The notes under the pieces: generated by a model | The model's input: only the letters and a program-made list of their open reading frames with translations | Database searches by the model: none | What the model was told of the DNA's origin: nothing | Assembly (NCBI RefSeq): GCF_023559245.1 | Contig: NZ_CP097462.1 | Coordinates: forward strand, 682,001 to 746,000 | DNA: 64,000 nucleotides | Source: Sphingomonas sp. KRR8 | Lineage (GTDB): Bacteria; Pseudomonadota; Alphaproteobacteria; Sphingomonadales; Sphingomonadaceae | Direction of reading: 5' to 3' | In this document: in pieces, positions 45,909 to 55,251 of the stretch | Layout of the letters: each line of letters starts with the position of its first letter | Position numbering within the stretch: position 1 is the stretch's first letter | Position numbers and translations under genes: made by a program

Positions 45909-47387
45909 ATGGACGCAACGGAGTCTGCAAGGCCGGCAATGATTCGCCCAGTCATTCTGTGCGGCGGCATGGGTGCGCGGCTCTGGCCGGTATCGCGGGC
46001 GCACTTTCCCAAGCAGCTGGCCGACCTGGGCGATGGGCAATCGCTGCTTCAAAAGACCGTGGCACGGGTCCGGGGATCCCGCTTCGCCGCGCCGCTCCTC
46101 GTCAGTGGGGAGGAACATCGCTTCGTCGTTCGCGATCAGATTGCGGACATGGGCGCGGCGGCCGAATGCGTGCTCCTCGAGCGGACGGGGCGCAACACCG
46201 CGCCAGCGATCGCGCTCGCGGCCGAGTGGATCGAGGCTCATGCACCGGGAGAGATCATGCTGGTCCTCCCGTCCGACCATGTGATGGACGACGAACCGGC
46301 GTTCCTGGCGGCGGTCGATCAGGCACTCGCCGGCGTGGAACAGGGACAGCTCGTCACCTTCGGCATCGCTCCTTCCCGACCGGAAACGGGCTACGGCTAC
46401 ATTCGGGCACAGCTCGCTCCCAACGACTCAGCGGGCATTCACCAGGTGGAGCGATTTGTCGAAAAGCCACCGTTGGCAACGGCCGAAGAGTACCTCCGGT
46501 CGGGCGACTACTTCTGGAACGCGGGCATCTTCCTGTTCCGGGCCGGTGACATCCTCACGGAGCTGAAGGTGCATACGCCCGAGGTGGCCGCCTGGGCCCG
46601 CCGCGCCATTGTTGAGGGCAGCACCGACGGTGAATTCTTCCGCCCAAGGGAAGAGAATGAGGCCGGCCCCTGCCCCGCCATCTCCATCGACTATGCGGTG
46701 ATGGAGCACTCCGATCGCATTGCCATGGTGCCGGTCGCCCCTGGCTGGTCGGACCTCGGCTCGTGGAGTGAATTGTGGGCCCGCGCTGATCAGGACGGGC
46801 AGGCGAACGCCACCCGCGGTCAGGCGGTGGCGGTGGATTGCCGTGGAAGCCTGCTTTACGGCTACGAAGGGATGACTGTTGCGGGCGTCGGGCTGAACGA
46901 CATGATCGTGGTCGCGACCCGCGATGCGGTTTTGGTCGTCCCCAAGGACCGAAGCCAGGATGTGCGGGCGGTCGTCGACACCCTGAAGGAACGCGGTGAG
47001 CAGACCGGCGACCTGCCGAGCGTCATCCATCGGCCGTGGGGCACTTATCAGACCACCGATCGTGATGAACGTTTCCAGACGAAGCGGATTGTCGTGAAAC
47101 CCGGCGCCAAGCTGTCCAGCCAGCTGCACCATCACCGTTCGGAGCATTGGGTGGTCGTTGCAGGCACCGCGGAGGTGACCGTGGGCGAGCGCACCTTCCT
47201 GCTGCACGAGAACCAGTCGACCTACATCAGTGCCGGAACCGTTCACCGGCTCGCCAATCCCGGCAAGGTGCCGCTGCACCTGGTCGAGGTGCAATGCGGG
47301 ACCTACCTCGGAGAGGACGACATTGTCCGCTTCGACGATGTCTACGGACGGGCACCTCCGGTCGATGAAGAACCCGGCAAGCCCTAG
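45909..47387 (+). CDS. manC: mannose-1-phosphate guanylyltransferase / mannose-6-phosphate isomerase
   Basis: 492 residues. N-terminal GDP-mannose pyrophosphorylase: PVILCGGMGARLWPVSR (about 14-30), FPKQL, LPSDHVM, RFVEKP and GDYFWNAGIFLF. C-terminal cupin isomerase domain (about 370-470): VIHRPWGTYQTTD, VVKPGAKLSSQLHHHRSEHW, and NQSTYISAGTVHRLANPG. Provides GDP-mannose for polysaccharide. Start at 45909 has GAGG six bases upstream; ATG 45939 is an alternative. Divergent from the PEP-CTERM gene. Confidence 0.94.
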   Translation: MDATESARPAMIRPVILCGGMGARLWPVSRAHFPKQLADLGDGQSLLQKTVARVRGSRFAAPLLVSGEEHRFVVRDQIADMGAAAECVLLERTGRNTAPAIALAAEWIEAHAPGEIMLVLPSDHVMDDEPAFLAAVDQALAGVEQGQLVTFGIAPSRPETGYGYIRAQLAPNDSAGIHQVERFVEKPPLATAEEYLRSGDYFWNAGIFLFRAGDILTELKVHTPEVAAWARRAIVEGSTDGEFFRPREENEAGPCPAISIDYAVMEHSDRIAMVPVAPGWSDLGSWSELWARADQDGQANATRGQAVAVDCRGSLLYGYEGMTVAGVGLNDMIVVATRDAVLVVPKDRSQDVRAVVDTLKERGEQTGDLPSVIHRPWGTYQTTDRDERFQTKRIVVKPGAKLSSQLHHHRSEHWVVVAGTAEVTVGERTFLLHENQSTYISAGTVHRLANPGKVPLHLVEVQCGTYLGEDDIVRFDDVYGRAPPVDEEPGKP

Positions 47388-47441
47388 CATGCGCCTTCCT
47401 GTCCGCTTATGGTCGCTGCGGGCAGTTTTGGGGGAATGAAC

Positions 47442-48017
47442 ATGGGGCTTGTCGGCTGGATCGTCATCGGGATCGTTGTCCTGCTGCTGCTGTATGCAGT
47501 GGGGCTCTACAACCGGCTGGTGCGGCTCCGCGCACTGACGAAAGAAGGGTTCAGCGGGATCACGGTGCAGCTTCGCCGCCGGGCCGATCTCATTCCCAAC
47601 CTCGTCGAGACGGTTCAGGGCTATGCCGGGCACGAGCGCGACACGCTTGAGGCGGTGACCAGGCATCGCACGGATGCGGTGCAGGCGGCCGGCGGCGGGG
47701 TCGCGGCAACCGCGCAGGCCGACGCGCAGATGACCGGTATGTTGGGCCGGCTCATGGCCGTTGCGGAGGCCTACCCCGATCTCAAGGCCAACCAGAACTT
47801 CCTTGATCTCCAAGGGCAGCTTGGAAGCATCGAAGGTGAGCTGCAGAGCGCGCGTCGCTATTACAACGCCACGGCGCGGGACCTGAATACTGGCATCCAG
47901 AGCTTCCCGGCGGTCTTGATTGCCCGGCCGATGGGCTTCAGCGAAGAGCCCTATTACGAGGATGCCGACAGCTCGATCCAGTCGGCGCCCAAGGTCAGCT
48001 TCAAGCCGGCGGCCTGA
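47442..48017 (+). CDS. lemA: LemA family protein
   Basis: 191 residues: a membrane helix at the N-terminus (VGWIVIGIVVLLLLYAVGLY, about 4-23), then a helical-bundle domain. Family signatures are RLVRLRALTKEGFSGITVQL, RRADLIPNLVETVQGYAGHE, YPDLKANQNFLDLQGQL and ARRYYNATARDLNTGIQSFP. Function is unclear. LemA is repeatedly adjacent to DUF2207 genes, as here 4 nt downstream. GGGGGA six bases before ATG 47442 decides against ATG 47436. Confidence 0.93.
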   Translation: MGLVGWIVIGIVVLLLLYAVGLYNRLVRLRALTKEGFSGITVQLRRRADLIPNLVETVQGYAGHERDTLEAVTRHRTDAVQAAGGGVAATAQADAQMTGMLGRLMAVAEAYPDLKANQNFLDLQGQLGSIEGELQSARRYYNATARDLNTGIQSFPAVLIARPMGFSEEPYYEDADSSIQSAPKVSFKPAA

Positions 48018-48021
48018 GCCG

Positions 48022-49929
48022 ATGAGTCGTCTCGCGGCAGCGCTGCTGGCGCTGCTGGCCCTCGTTCCGGTGCGGGCCGCGGCCGAGGAGCGGATCCGCA
48101 GCTACGATTCGCGCATCCTGATCCAAAAGGACGGCGCGCTCGACGTCACCGAAACGCTGGACGTCACGGTCGAGAACCAGCGAATCAACCATGGCATCTT
48201 TCGCGACTTCCCGACCCGCTACCGCGCCCCGCACGGCGGGCTGGTTAAGGTCGGTTTCAGCCTGATCGGAACTACCCGCGACGGCGAGCCCGAGCCGAGC
48301 AGCACCCAGTCGATCGGCAACGGCATTCGGGTCAGGATCGGCGATCCGGAGCGCATCGTGCCGCAGGGCGAGCATCGGTACACGATCCACTATCGCGCGA
48401 CCCGCGAGCTCGGCTTCTTCGACAAGTATGACGAGCTCTACTGGAACGTCACGGGCAATGGCTGGATCTTCCCCATCGACCAGGCCAGCGCGACCGTGAT
48501 CCTGCCCGCCCCAGCCACCTTCGGGCAGCGTGCCTTCTACACCGGCAGCCAAGGGTCGGCCGACCATAACGCCACCGTCACGGCCGAACGGCCGGGCGAG
48601 ATCCGGATCGAAGCGACCGCCCCGCTCGACGCCTATCAGGGCCTGACGATTGCGCTCGCCTTCCCCAAGGGAGTGGTGTCGCCGCCCTCGCGTACCCTTA
48701 AGGCGGGTTACTGGCTCGCCGATTACGGCCCGCCACTGACCGGCGCGGCGGTGCTGGTCGCGCTGCTCGGCTTCTTCTGGCGCGCCTGGCGGCGGGTCGG
48801 ACGCGATCCGGCTGCGGGCCCGGTGGTGCCCTTATTCTCCCCGCCCCCCGACCTGTCGCCGGCAGCGATGCGCTATCTGGAGACGATGACCTGCGACAAT
48901 CGCGCCTTCGCGGCGGCGCTGGTCGACCTCGGCGTCCGCGGCCACGTCCGCCTGACCGAGGAGGACGGCGGCTGGTTCGCCAAGGACACGACGCGGATCG
49001 ACCGACTGCAGGGCACCGCGCCGCTTCCCGACGAGGAAGCCGCGATGCTCGACGCGCTGATTGCGATGCCCGACCAGTCGCTCGAGATGAAGCAGGAAAA
49101 TCACAGTAAATTCTCGGCAGCGTCCAAGGCCCTCGAAATGCCGCTCAAGGAGCGGTTTGACGGCAAGTTGTTCAAGCGCAACCTCGACTGGGCGATCATC
49201 GGGCTGGCGCTGGTGCTGGGCGGGATGTGGCTGACCGCGACCGCGATGGGCCTCGCCGCCGGGGTCGCCGGCGGCTGGCTGATGATGGGCCTGGGCGCGC
49301 TTGCGGCAACACTGTTCCTGCTCTTTCTGCGCCAAGGCGCGCGCGGCGGGATGCGCACCTTGTGGACGATCCTCGCCGGGATCGCGGGTGTGGTGGTGTT
49401 GTTCGTCAGCCTGCCGATCGCGCTCGCCGGGGTCGAGATGACCGGCCCCCTCCCCCTGCTCGGCCCGCTGCTGGCGGTGCCGCTTGCGCTGTCGGCCTTC
49501 AAATGGCTGTCGGCCCCGACGGCCGAGGGCCGCAAGACTCTCGATGCCATCGCGGGCTTCAAGCAGTATCTGTCGATCGCGGAACAGGACCGGCTTGAGC
49601 GTATGACCGGCGGTCCCGCCCAAACGGTCGAGTTGTTCGAGAGATACCTTCCCTACGCCATCGCGCTGAAGGTGGAGAACAAGTGGGCCGACCGCTTCCG
49701 CTCGACTCTGGCGGCCGCAGCCGCGGCGCCGGGCCAGCAGCAGAGCTTCCTGTGGTATTCCGGCTCGCACCAGCCGTGGGACAATCCTGGCGGCTTCGTT
49801 CGTGACGTCGGATCAAGCCTGTCGAGCGCCATCAGCTCGGCATCGACGGCGCCAGGCTCGTCGAGCGGATCGGGTGGAGGCGGCTTTTCGGGTGGCGGCG
49901 GTGGAGGAGGCGGCGGAGGCGGCTGGTGA
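48022..49929 (+). CDS. DUF2207 membrane protein
   Basis: 635 residues: signal peptide (LAAALLALLALVPVRAAA), extracytoplasmic domain to about 230 (RIRSYDSRILIQKDGALDVT), a membrane helix near 245, a cytosolic region and more membrane helices at about 395-485. The C-terminus is nearly pure Gly after FSGGGGGG, ending in W, as in many DUF2207 proteins. It forms a pair with lemA. Function unknown. A longer frame from 47920 is a lemA shadow. Its TGA abuts the TCA of the convergent gene. Confidence 0.92.
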   Translation: MSRLAAALLALLALVPVRAAAEERIRSYDSRILIQKDGALDVTETLDVTVENQRINHGIFRDFPTRYRAPHGGLVKVGFSLIGTTRDGEPEPSSTQSIGNGIRVRIGDPERIVPQGEHRYTIHYRATRELGFFDKYDELYWNVTGNGWIFPIDQASATVILPAPATFGQRAFYTGSQGSADHNATVTAERPGEIRIEATAPLDAYQGLTIALAFPKGVVSPPSRTLKAGYWLADYGPPLTGAAVLVALLGFFWRAWRRVGRDPAAGPVVPLFSPPPDLSPAAMRYLETMTCDNRAFAAALVDLGVRGHVRLTEEDGGWFAKDTTRIDRLQGTAPLPDEEAAMLDALIAMPDQSLEMKQENHSKFSAASKALEMPLKERFDGKLFKRNLDWAIIGLALVLGGMWLTATAMGLAAGVAGGWLMMGLGALAATLFLLFLRQGARGGMRTLWTILAGIAGVVVLFVSLPIALAGVEMTGPLPLLGPLLAVPLALSAFKWLSAPTAEGRKTLDAIAGFKQYLSIAEQDRLERMTGGPAQTVELFERYLPYAIALKVENKWADRFRSTLAAAAAAPGQQQSFLWYSGSHQPWDNPGGFVRDVGSSLSSAISSASTAPGSSSGSGGGGFSGGGGGGGGGGGW

Positions 49930-50463
49930 TCAGCCCCAGGCAGGCCGACGCAGAACGGCGGTTGGTCCGTGGTAGTCGACCACGCTCAGCCGCTCAAAAC
50001 CAAGTTTCTCGGCCAGTCGAAAGCTGGGCTCGTTCGCCGTTGAGATGATCGCCCAGACGGGCGTCGGGTCGAGCGCAGCCTCTGCCCAGTCCAGCGTGGC
50101 GCGGCATGCTTCCATGGCCAAGCCTAGGCCATGGGTTTCGGTCGCCATGATCCAGCCCATCTCCGGCTCATCGCCGAACTGAGGCTCAATCTCCCGCCAC
50201 GCGGTGAATAGGCCGACATTGCCGAGCAGCTTGCCGTCGGACTTGCGCTCCACGGCCAATGTTCCGAAGCCATTCAGGCTCCAGCCGCCCACCGCGGCCA
50301 TCAGCCGACGCCAGCATTCCTCCTGCCCCATCGGCTGTGGGCCGAAGTGGCGATGCACTTCCGGCTCCTGCAGGATTGCGTGATAAGGGCGAAAATCGTC
50401 CTTGCGCCAGGCGCGCAAACGCAATCGCTCGGTCTCCAGGGTAGGAGCCGAGCGCTGCGTCAC
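49930..50463 (-). CDS. GNAT family N-acetyltransferase (RimJ/RimL type)
   Basis: 177 residues with the RimL-like start LETERLRLRAWRKDDFRPY, LLGNVGLFTAWREIE, EMGWIMATETHGLGLAMEAC (acetyl-CoA loop) and ISTANEPSFRLAEKLGFERL. Such proteins acetylate protein N-termini or small molecules; the substrate is not predictable. It follows rpmE by 15 nt, so it is probably co-transcribed with it. Confidence 0.9.
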   Translation of the reverse strand: MTQRSAPTLETERLRLRAWRKDDFRPYHAILQEPEVHRHFGPQPMGQEECWRRLMAAVGGWSLNGFGTLAVERKSDGKLLGNVGLFTAWREIEPQFGDEPEMGWIMATETHGLGLAMEACRATLDWAEAALDPTPVWAIISTANEPSFRLAEKLGFERLSVVDYHGPTAVLRRPAWG

Positions 50464-50478
50464 CGGAGGTTGGCCGAC

Positions 50479-50709
50479 TTACTTCTTGGTGAGGCTGAGG
50501 CCGCCAAAACGCTTGTTGAAGCGCGCGACCTGGCCACCCTGGTCGAGCATACGGCTGTTGCCGCCGGTCCAGGCAGGGTGGACGCTGGGATCGATGTCGA
50601 GGTGGAGGGTGTCACCCTCTTTGCCCCAGGTCGAACGGGTCTGGTACTTGGTCCCGTCGGTCATCTCGACGGTGATGAAGTGATAGTCGGGGTGAACGCC
50701 GCTCTTCAT
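50479..50709 (-). CDS. rpmE: 50S ribosomal protein L31
   Basis: 76 residues: [20 protein letters not shown], then [20 protein letters not shown] and [10 protein letters not shown]. It lacks the CxxC zinc motif, which is the normal state for the long alphaproteobacterial L31. Located divergent from the B12 riboswitch region. Confidence 0.95.
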   Translation of the reverse strand: MKSGVHPDYHFITVEMTDGTKYQTRSTWGKEGDTLHLDIDPSVHPAWTGGNSRMLDQGGQVARFNKRFGGLSLTKK

Positions 50710-50799
50710 GGGTCAGGTCCTTTGAGAGATGGCTGGTTCCGACCAGCCTGGAAGGTTGCCGCGCCCATTAGCGGCGGGGTGGCGACTTGACAAGCTGAA

Positions 50800-50940
50800 G
50801 GGTCGCGACGACACGCCGCCGCAGGATCAGGGGTCAAGGAAGCCGGTGCGAAACCGGCGCTCTGCCCGGAACGGTATGCCGCCTTCGCTTCCCAGCGATC
50901 GCGGACAAGTCCGATACTTGCCCTGGCTCCGTCGTCCGTT
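50800..50940 (+). promoter_or_regulatory. cobalamin riboswitch controlling btuBFCD
   Basis: The core conserved in adenosylcobalamin riboswitches is visible: AAGGAAGCCGGTGCGAAACC near 50836, then GGCGCTCTGCCCGGAACGGT, and the B12 box-like AAGTCCGATACTTGCC at about 50907-50922. CGACGAC (50805) can pair with GTCGTC (50931) as the closing stem. The btuB start is 56 bases downstream. High cobalamin would be expected to shut off expression. A TTGACA at 50786 could be the -35 of the promoter, but no clear -10 was found. Confidence 0.88.
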
Positions 50941-50995
50941 TCCTTGTCCGGGGTCAGACTGGGGACGTGGGCAGCCGCCCTCCGTGACGACAATC

Positions 50996-52864
50996 ATGTC
51001 GTTACGAGAGGAGTGCCCCTTGCCTTTGTTCCTTGCCGATACGCCAGCTGCCGTGCAGCCACCCACCGTCGTGGTCACCGCCGAGCGCGCGCCCGAACAG
51101 CGGGAGCGAACGGCCGCGTCGGTCAGCATCGTCGACAGCAAGCGCCTGGACCGTCTGGGCGAGCCCCTGCTGTCAAACGTGCTGCGGCTGCTGCCCTCGG
51201 TGGCGGTGGCGACATCGGGACCGGCCGGCTCGATCACCGAGGTTCGGATCCGCGGTGCCGAAGCCAACCAGACCCTGCTGTTCATCGACGGCATCCGCGC
51301 CAATGATCCGGCCGCAGGCAACGTGCCGCGCTTCGAGCTTGTGGGTGCGGACCTGGCCGATCGGATCGAGCTGGTGCGCGGTCCGCAATCCGCTTTGTGG
51401 GGGTCCGAGGCGATCGGCGGGGTCATCGCCTTGAGCTCGGACGCGGGTGCCTCACCCCAGTTGTCTGTCGAAGGGGGCTCGTTCGGCTTTGCCCGTGCGG
51501 GCGGCCGGACAAACGTCACGCAAGGCAATGTGTCGGCAAGCGTTGCAGGCGGCGTTCAGCGCGCGACGGGGATCGACAGCTTCGGCGCTCCGGGCGGCGA
51601 CAAGGACGGCTACGCCAACCTTGCGCTGCGCACCCGGGTCGAGTGGCGGCCCAGCGACCAGTTGACCTTTGCGGCGACCAGCTTCGGCGTGAGCGGCCGA
51701 TCCGCCTATGACGGGTACAAGGATTTCGTCCACGCCGATACCGCTGACGTAACCCGCAACCGGCTTGGTGCGATCGGGGTAAATGCCGATTGGCGCGAGG
51801 GCGGATGGCAAGTCACGGCCTCGGCATCGATCCTGGCCTCACGCAATCGCAACCTGCTGGCGGGAGATTTCGTCAACCAGACGGCGGGCGAGCGCCGCTC
51901 GGTGGGTTTCCAACTCGCCCGCGAGCTGACCACCGGGGCAGTCCATCACCGCTTCATTCTCGCCGGAGATGCCGACAAAGAGCGCTTCACCGCAAGCGAC
52001 GCCGTCTATTCGGGCGCCACCGGTCAGCGCCGCTCGCGTGCACACGAGGCGCTGACGGCCGAATGGCGTGCCGAGGCAGGACCGCTGACCACGGATATGG
52101 CCGTGCGCCGTGACGCGTTCAATCGCTTCAAGGATGCCACCACGTTCCGCGGCTCGGCCTTGCTGTCGCTTGGCCGTGGATGGGCCCTGACCGGATCATA
52201 TGGCGAAGGCATCGCGCAGCCGACCTTCTTTGACCTGTACGGCTTCTTTCCCGACAGCTTCGTCGGCAACCCAAACCTGAAACCAGAGCGTTCAGCAGGT
52301 TGGGAGGCCGGCATCCGCTACGCCTCCGGTCCGGTCAGCGTCAGGGCGACCATCTACCGCCAGAGGCTGCACGACGAGATCGTCGACGTCTTTCTGCCCA
52401 CCTTCCAGTCGACCACCGCCAATGCAACCGGCACCAGCAAGCGTGCGGGTCTCGAGCTGGAGGGCGAGTGGCAGCTGTCCCCTACCCTGCGATTGGCCGC
52501 CAACTACGCTTACCTGAAGGCGAGCGAGCGGCGTGACGCACTCGATCGACCGGTTCAGGAGCTGCGGCGGCCAAAGCACAGCGGCAGCCTGGTTCTCGAC
52601 GGCCAGAAGCAGCGCTGGACTTATGGAGCGAGCCTGGCTCTGGTCGGTGATCGGCGGGACACCGATTTCGACGTGTTCCCTGCCCGGACACTGACGCTCA
52701 AGGGCTATTGGCTGGCTGGAGCCCGAATTGGTTACCAGCTGAACAAGCGGGTCCAATTGTTCGGGCGGGTCGCCAATGCGTTCGACCGGACCTACCAGGA
52801 CGTGGTCGGCTATCGCACGGAAGGAGCAAGCGTCGATGCCGGCCTTCGCATTGGCCTTCGCTAG
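50996..52864 (+). CDS. btuB: TonB-dependent vitamin B12 receptor BtuB
   Basis: Outer-membrane receptor of about 614-622 residues. A TonB-box-like PTVVVTAER is followed by a plug domain with ANQTLLFIDGIRANDPAAG, RIELVRGPQSALWGSEAIGG and GVIALSS, then a beta-barrel ending in DAGLRIGLR. ATG 50996 has no good ribosome site; TTG 51020 has GAGGAG six bases upstream and may be the true start. Either way the signal peptide is very short and atypical (PLFLADTPAAVQ). First gene of the operon, overlapping btuF by 29 nt. Confidence 0.93.
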   Translation: MSLREECPLPLFLADTPAAVQPPTVVVTAERAPEQRERTAASVSIVDSKRLDRLGEPLLSNVLRLLPSVAVATSGPAGSITEVRIRGAEANQTLLFIDGIRANDPAAGNVPRFELVGADLADRIELVRGPQSALWGSEAIGGVIALSSDAGASPQLSVEGGSFGFARAGGRTNVTQGNVSASVAGGVQRATGIDSFGAPGGDKDGYANLALRTRVEWRPSDQLTFAATSFGVSGRSAYDGYKDFVHADTADVTRNRLGAIGVNADWREGGWQVTASASILASRNRNLLAGDFVNQTAGERRSVGFQLARELTTGAVHHRFILAGDADKERFTASDAVYSGATGQRRSRAHEALTAEWRAEAGPLTTDMAVRRDAFNRFKDATTFRGSALLSLGRGWALTGSYGEGIAQPTFFDLYGFFPDSFVGNPNLKPERSAGWEAGIRYASGPVSVRATIYRQRLHDEIVDVFLPTFQSTTANATGTSKRAGLELEGEWQLSPTLRLAANYAYLKASERRDALDRPVQELRRPKHSGSLVLDGQKQRWTYGASLALVGDRRDTDFDVFPARTLTLKGYWLAGARIGYQLNKRVQLFGRVANAFDRTYQDVVGYRTEGASVDAGLRIGLR

Positions 52865-53582
52865 CGCGGCTCGGATCGCCTCGCTCAACCTGTGCACGGA
52901 CGAATATGTCCTTGCGCTGGCCGACCCGGGGCAGATCGCGTCATTGAGCTACCTCTCGGGCGAAGCGGGCGACAGCGCCCGCTGGCGCGAGGCGAGGCGC
53001 TATCAGCGGAACCGTGGAACGCTGGAGAGTGCCCTGCCCGCCCGGCCGACGGTGGTTCTGACCATGGGCGGAGCCGGCCGAGCCACAGGCGAGATCGCCC
53101 GGCGGCTCGGAATGAGCGTCGTCATCCTCCAATACCCGCGGACAATTGCCGATGTTCGCTCCCAGGTGGTTGTGGTCGGGCGCCTGCTCGGCCAGCAGGG
53201 CAAGGCAGCCACGACCCTGCGCGCGATCGATCAGTTGCGCGCAAGCCAGCCTGTTGCGGCAGATGCGGCGTTCATCAGTGGCGGAGGCAATTCGCTATCC
53301 CCGCAGTCGCTTGGAGCCGAATGGATGAGGCTCGCCGGTTATCGGCAGCGGGCCCTGCCGAATGCGAGGCTGAGCCTTGAAACAATCGTAGCAGCACCGC
53401 CCAAGTGGCTGATCCGTAGCGACTATCGCGCCGACGAATATAGCCGGCAGCAAGCCTGGTTGGAACATCCGCTGGTGCAACGGCTTGCGAGCCGGATGAT
53501 CCGCACGGACGGGCGGGCATGGACCTGTGGCGGCCTGCCGATGATCGATGAAGTCGCGCGCCTGCGCAGAGCCCCGCATTGA
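52836..53582 (+). CDS. btuF: cobalamin ABC transporter substrate-binding protein BtuF-like
   Basis: 248 residues: MPAFALAFASAARIASLNLC, then TDEYVLALADPGQIASLSYL, the typical start of periplasmic cobalamin/metal-chelate binding proteins. VVLTMGGAGRATGEIARRLG and DVRSQVVVVGRLLGQQGKA follow. GGAAGGAG lies eight bases before ATG 52836, so the start within btuB is well supported. The signal peptide is unusually short. Overlaps btuC at its end (TTGA). Confidence 0.87.
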   Translation: MPAFALAFASAARIASLNLCTDEYVLALADPGQIASLSYLSGEAGDSARWREARRYQRNRGTLESALPARPTVVLTMGGAGRATGEIARRLGMSVVILQYPRTIADVRSQVVVVGRLLGQQGKAATTLRAIDQLRASQPVAADAAFISGGGNSLSPQSLGAEWMRLAGYRQRALPNARLSLETIVAAPPKWLIRSDYRADEYSRQQAWLEHPLVQRLASRMIRTDGRAWTCGGLPMIDEVARLRRAPH

Positions 53583-54547
53583 GCCGAGGCTGGCTCCTTG
53601 CCATTGCCGCGGCGCTGCTGACCTTAGCAGCGGCGGCGCTGCTGTTGCCTTGGGTGCCCCTTGCAATGCTGGGGCAGGCTGACCCAGCGCTTGCACGGGC
53701 CGTGCTGGTGGAGCTTCGGCTGCCCCGGCTGCTACTCGCATTGGGTTATGGCGCGACGCTCGGGCTGAGCGGGGCTTCGCTGCAGGCGATCTTCGCCAAT
53801 CCCCTCGCCTCACCCGACATTACGGGAAGCAGCAGCGGCGCCGCGCTGGGGGCGGTGGTCGGCGGCTATTTCTTCGGCCTGAGTGGCCCATTGCCACTGG
53901 CCGCTTGTGGGGCGGGTGGCGCCCTGCTCGCGCTCCTGCTGCTGCTGGCGATCGCAGGTCGCCGGGCCGACCAACTCAACCTGCTCCTGGCGGGACTGGC
54001 CATCAGCCTGGTGGGAGGAGCGCTGACCAGCCTTGCGCTGGCACTGGCGCCCTCTCCCTTCGCCTTTTACGACAGTTTCGCATGGCTCATGGGCAGCCTT
54101 GAAGACCGCAGCTTGCCGCAGGCCGCGGCGGCCCTGCTCCCTTCGCTGATCGCCGGAACATGGCTGGCGCGCCAATCCCATGTGCTGGACCGGCTGGCAT
54201 TGGGCGAAGACATTCTCGCCGCCATGGGCAACGATCCCGTGCGCCTGCGCCGGGGCGTCGTGGCGGCGAGCGCCATTGCGGTCGGCGCCTGCGTCTCGGT
54301 CTGCGGCGCGGTCGGCTTCGTCGGCCTGATCGCGCCCATCGCCGCGCGGCGCCTGTGCCGAGGGCATCCCGGCAGGGCATTGCTACCGGCCGCGGCACTT
54401 GGCGCGGCGCTACTGACCGGGGCCGACCTCCTGACCAGGCTTGCACCCATGGGACGGACGATCCCGCTCGGCGTGGTCACAGCCGCGATCGGCACGCCCT
54501 TGTTTCTCTGGGTGCTGCTGCGCCGCTCCGGAAGTTACAGCGCATGA
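53579..54547 (+). CDS. btuC: cobalamin ABC transporter permease BtuC (FecCD family)
   Basis: 322 residues with about nine to ten membrane helices. The family signatures RLPRLLLALGYGATLGLSGASLQAIFANPLASPDI and GFVGLIAPIAARRLCRGHP (the ATPase-coupling loop) are both present. The start is a TTG overlapping the btuF stop (TTGA). The end overlaps btuD (ATGA). Works with BtuD and BtuF to import B12 across the inner membrane. Confidence 0.94.
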   Translation: MSRGWLLAIAAALLTLAAAALLLPWVPLAMLGQADPALARAVLVELRLPRLLLALGYGATLGLSGASLQAIFANPLASPDITGSSSGAALGAVVGGYFFGLSGPLPLAACGAGGALLALLLLLAIAGRRADQLNLLLAGLAISLVGGALTSLALALAPSPFAFYDSFAWLMGSLEDRSLPQAAAALLPSLIAGTWLARQSHVLDRLALGEDILAAMGNDPVRLRRGVVAASAIAVGACVSVCGAVGFVGLIAPIAARRLCRGHPGRALLPAAALGAALLTGADLLTRLAPMGRTIPLGVVTAAIGTPLFLWVLLRRSGSYSA

Positions 54548-55245
54548 CCGGCCTGCCCGCGCTCAACGCCTCGGCAGTCAGCCTGGCCGGGCGGCTCGAG
54601 CCCACTGATCTGCTATTCGAGGCGGGAACGATGACCGCGATCATCGGACCCAATGGCAGCGGCAAGACCAGCCTGTTGCGGGCGCTGGCGCGTGTGGAGC
54701 GGCCCGGCGGCACGGTGTTGATCGGCGGTGAGGACCTCGACCACATGCCGCCTTCGCGGCGCATTCAGCAGCTTGGATACCTGGCGGCCGGGCGCGAGCT
54801 CGCGTGGCCGATCCCGGTGCACGACCTGCTTCGGCTTGGCGCGAGTGACCTCTCACCGGAGCGCCTGACGACAGTCATCCATGCGCTGGAGCTTGAAAAG
54901 CTGGTGGACCGCCCCGTGGACCAGCTCTCCACTGGCGAGCGAAGCCGGGTATTGCTGGCACGTCTGCTGGCGGGCCGGCCGAGCCTGCTCCTGCTCGACG
55001 AGCCGCTTTCGCATCTTGACCCTTACTGGGTGCTGCATGTGCTTGGATTGCTGCGGGAGGCGGCGCGCGGAGGCGCGCTGGTGCTGCTCACCCTGCACGA
55101 CCTGCATCAGCTGGAGCGCTTCGACCGTGTTCTGGTGATGGAGGGTGGCAGGATTGCTGCCGACGGAAGCCCAGCGGATGTGCTTGCCTCAGCCAGGTTC
55201 GAGCAGGTGTTCCGGGTCCCCGCTCAGGACGTGAGCAGTCCCTGA
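54544..55245 (+). CDS. btuD: cobalamin ABC transporter ATPase BtuD
   Basis: 233 residues: Walker A GPNGSGKTS (about 35-43), ABC signature in variant form LSTGERSRVLLARLL, Walker B SLLLLDEPLSHLDP, and H-loop TLHDLHQLERFDRV. Short for the family and without extra domains. Last gene of the btuBFCD operon. It is convergent with fabZ, with a 6-bp gap between stops and no obvious terminator. Confidence 0.94.
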   Translation: MTGLPALNASAVSLAGRLEPTDLLFEAGTMTAIIGPNGSGKTSLLRALARVERPGGTVLIGGEDLDHMPPSRRIQQLGYLAAGRELAWPIPVHDLLRLGASDLSPERLTTVIHALELEKLVDRPVDQLSTGERSRVLLARLLAGRPSLLLLDEPLSHLDPYWVLHVLGLLREAARGGALVLLTLHDLHQLERFDRVLVMEGGRIAADGSPADVLASARFEQVFRVPAQDVSSP

Positions 55246-55251
55246 CGTCCG

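Noticed and set aside
46428..47813. 461-codon minus-strand frame opposite manC and lemA
   Set aside because: Covers two recognised genes in antisense and has no motif of its own.
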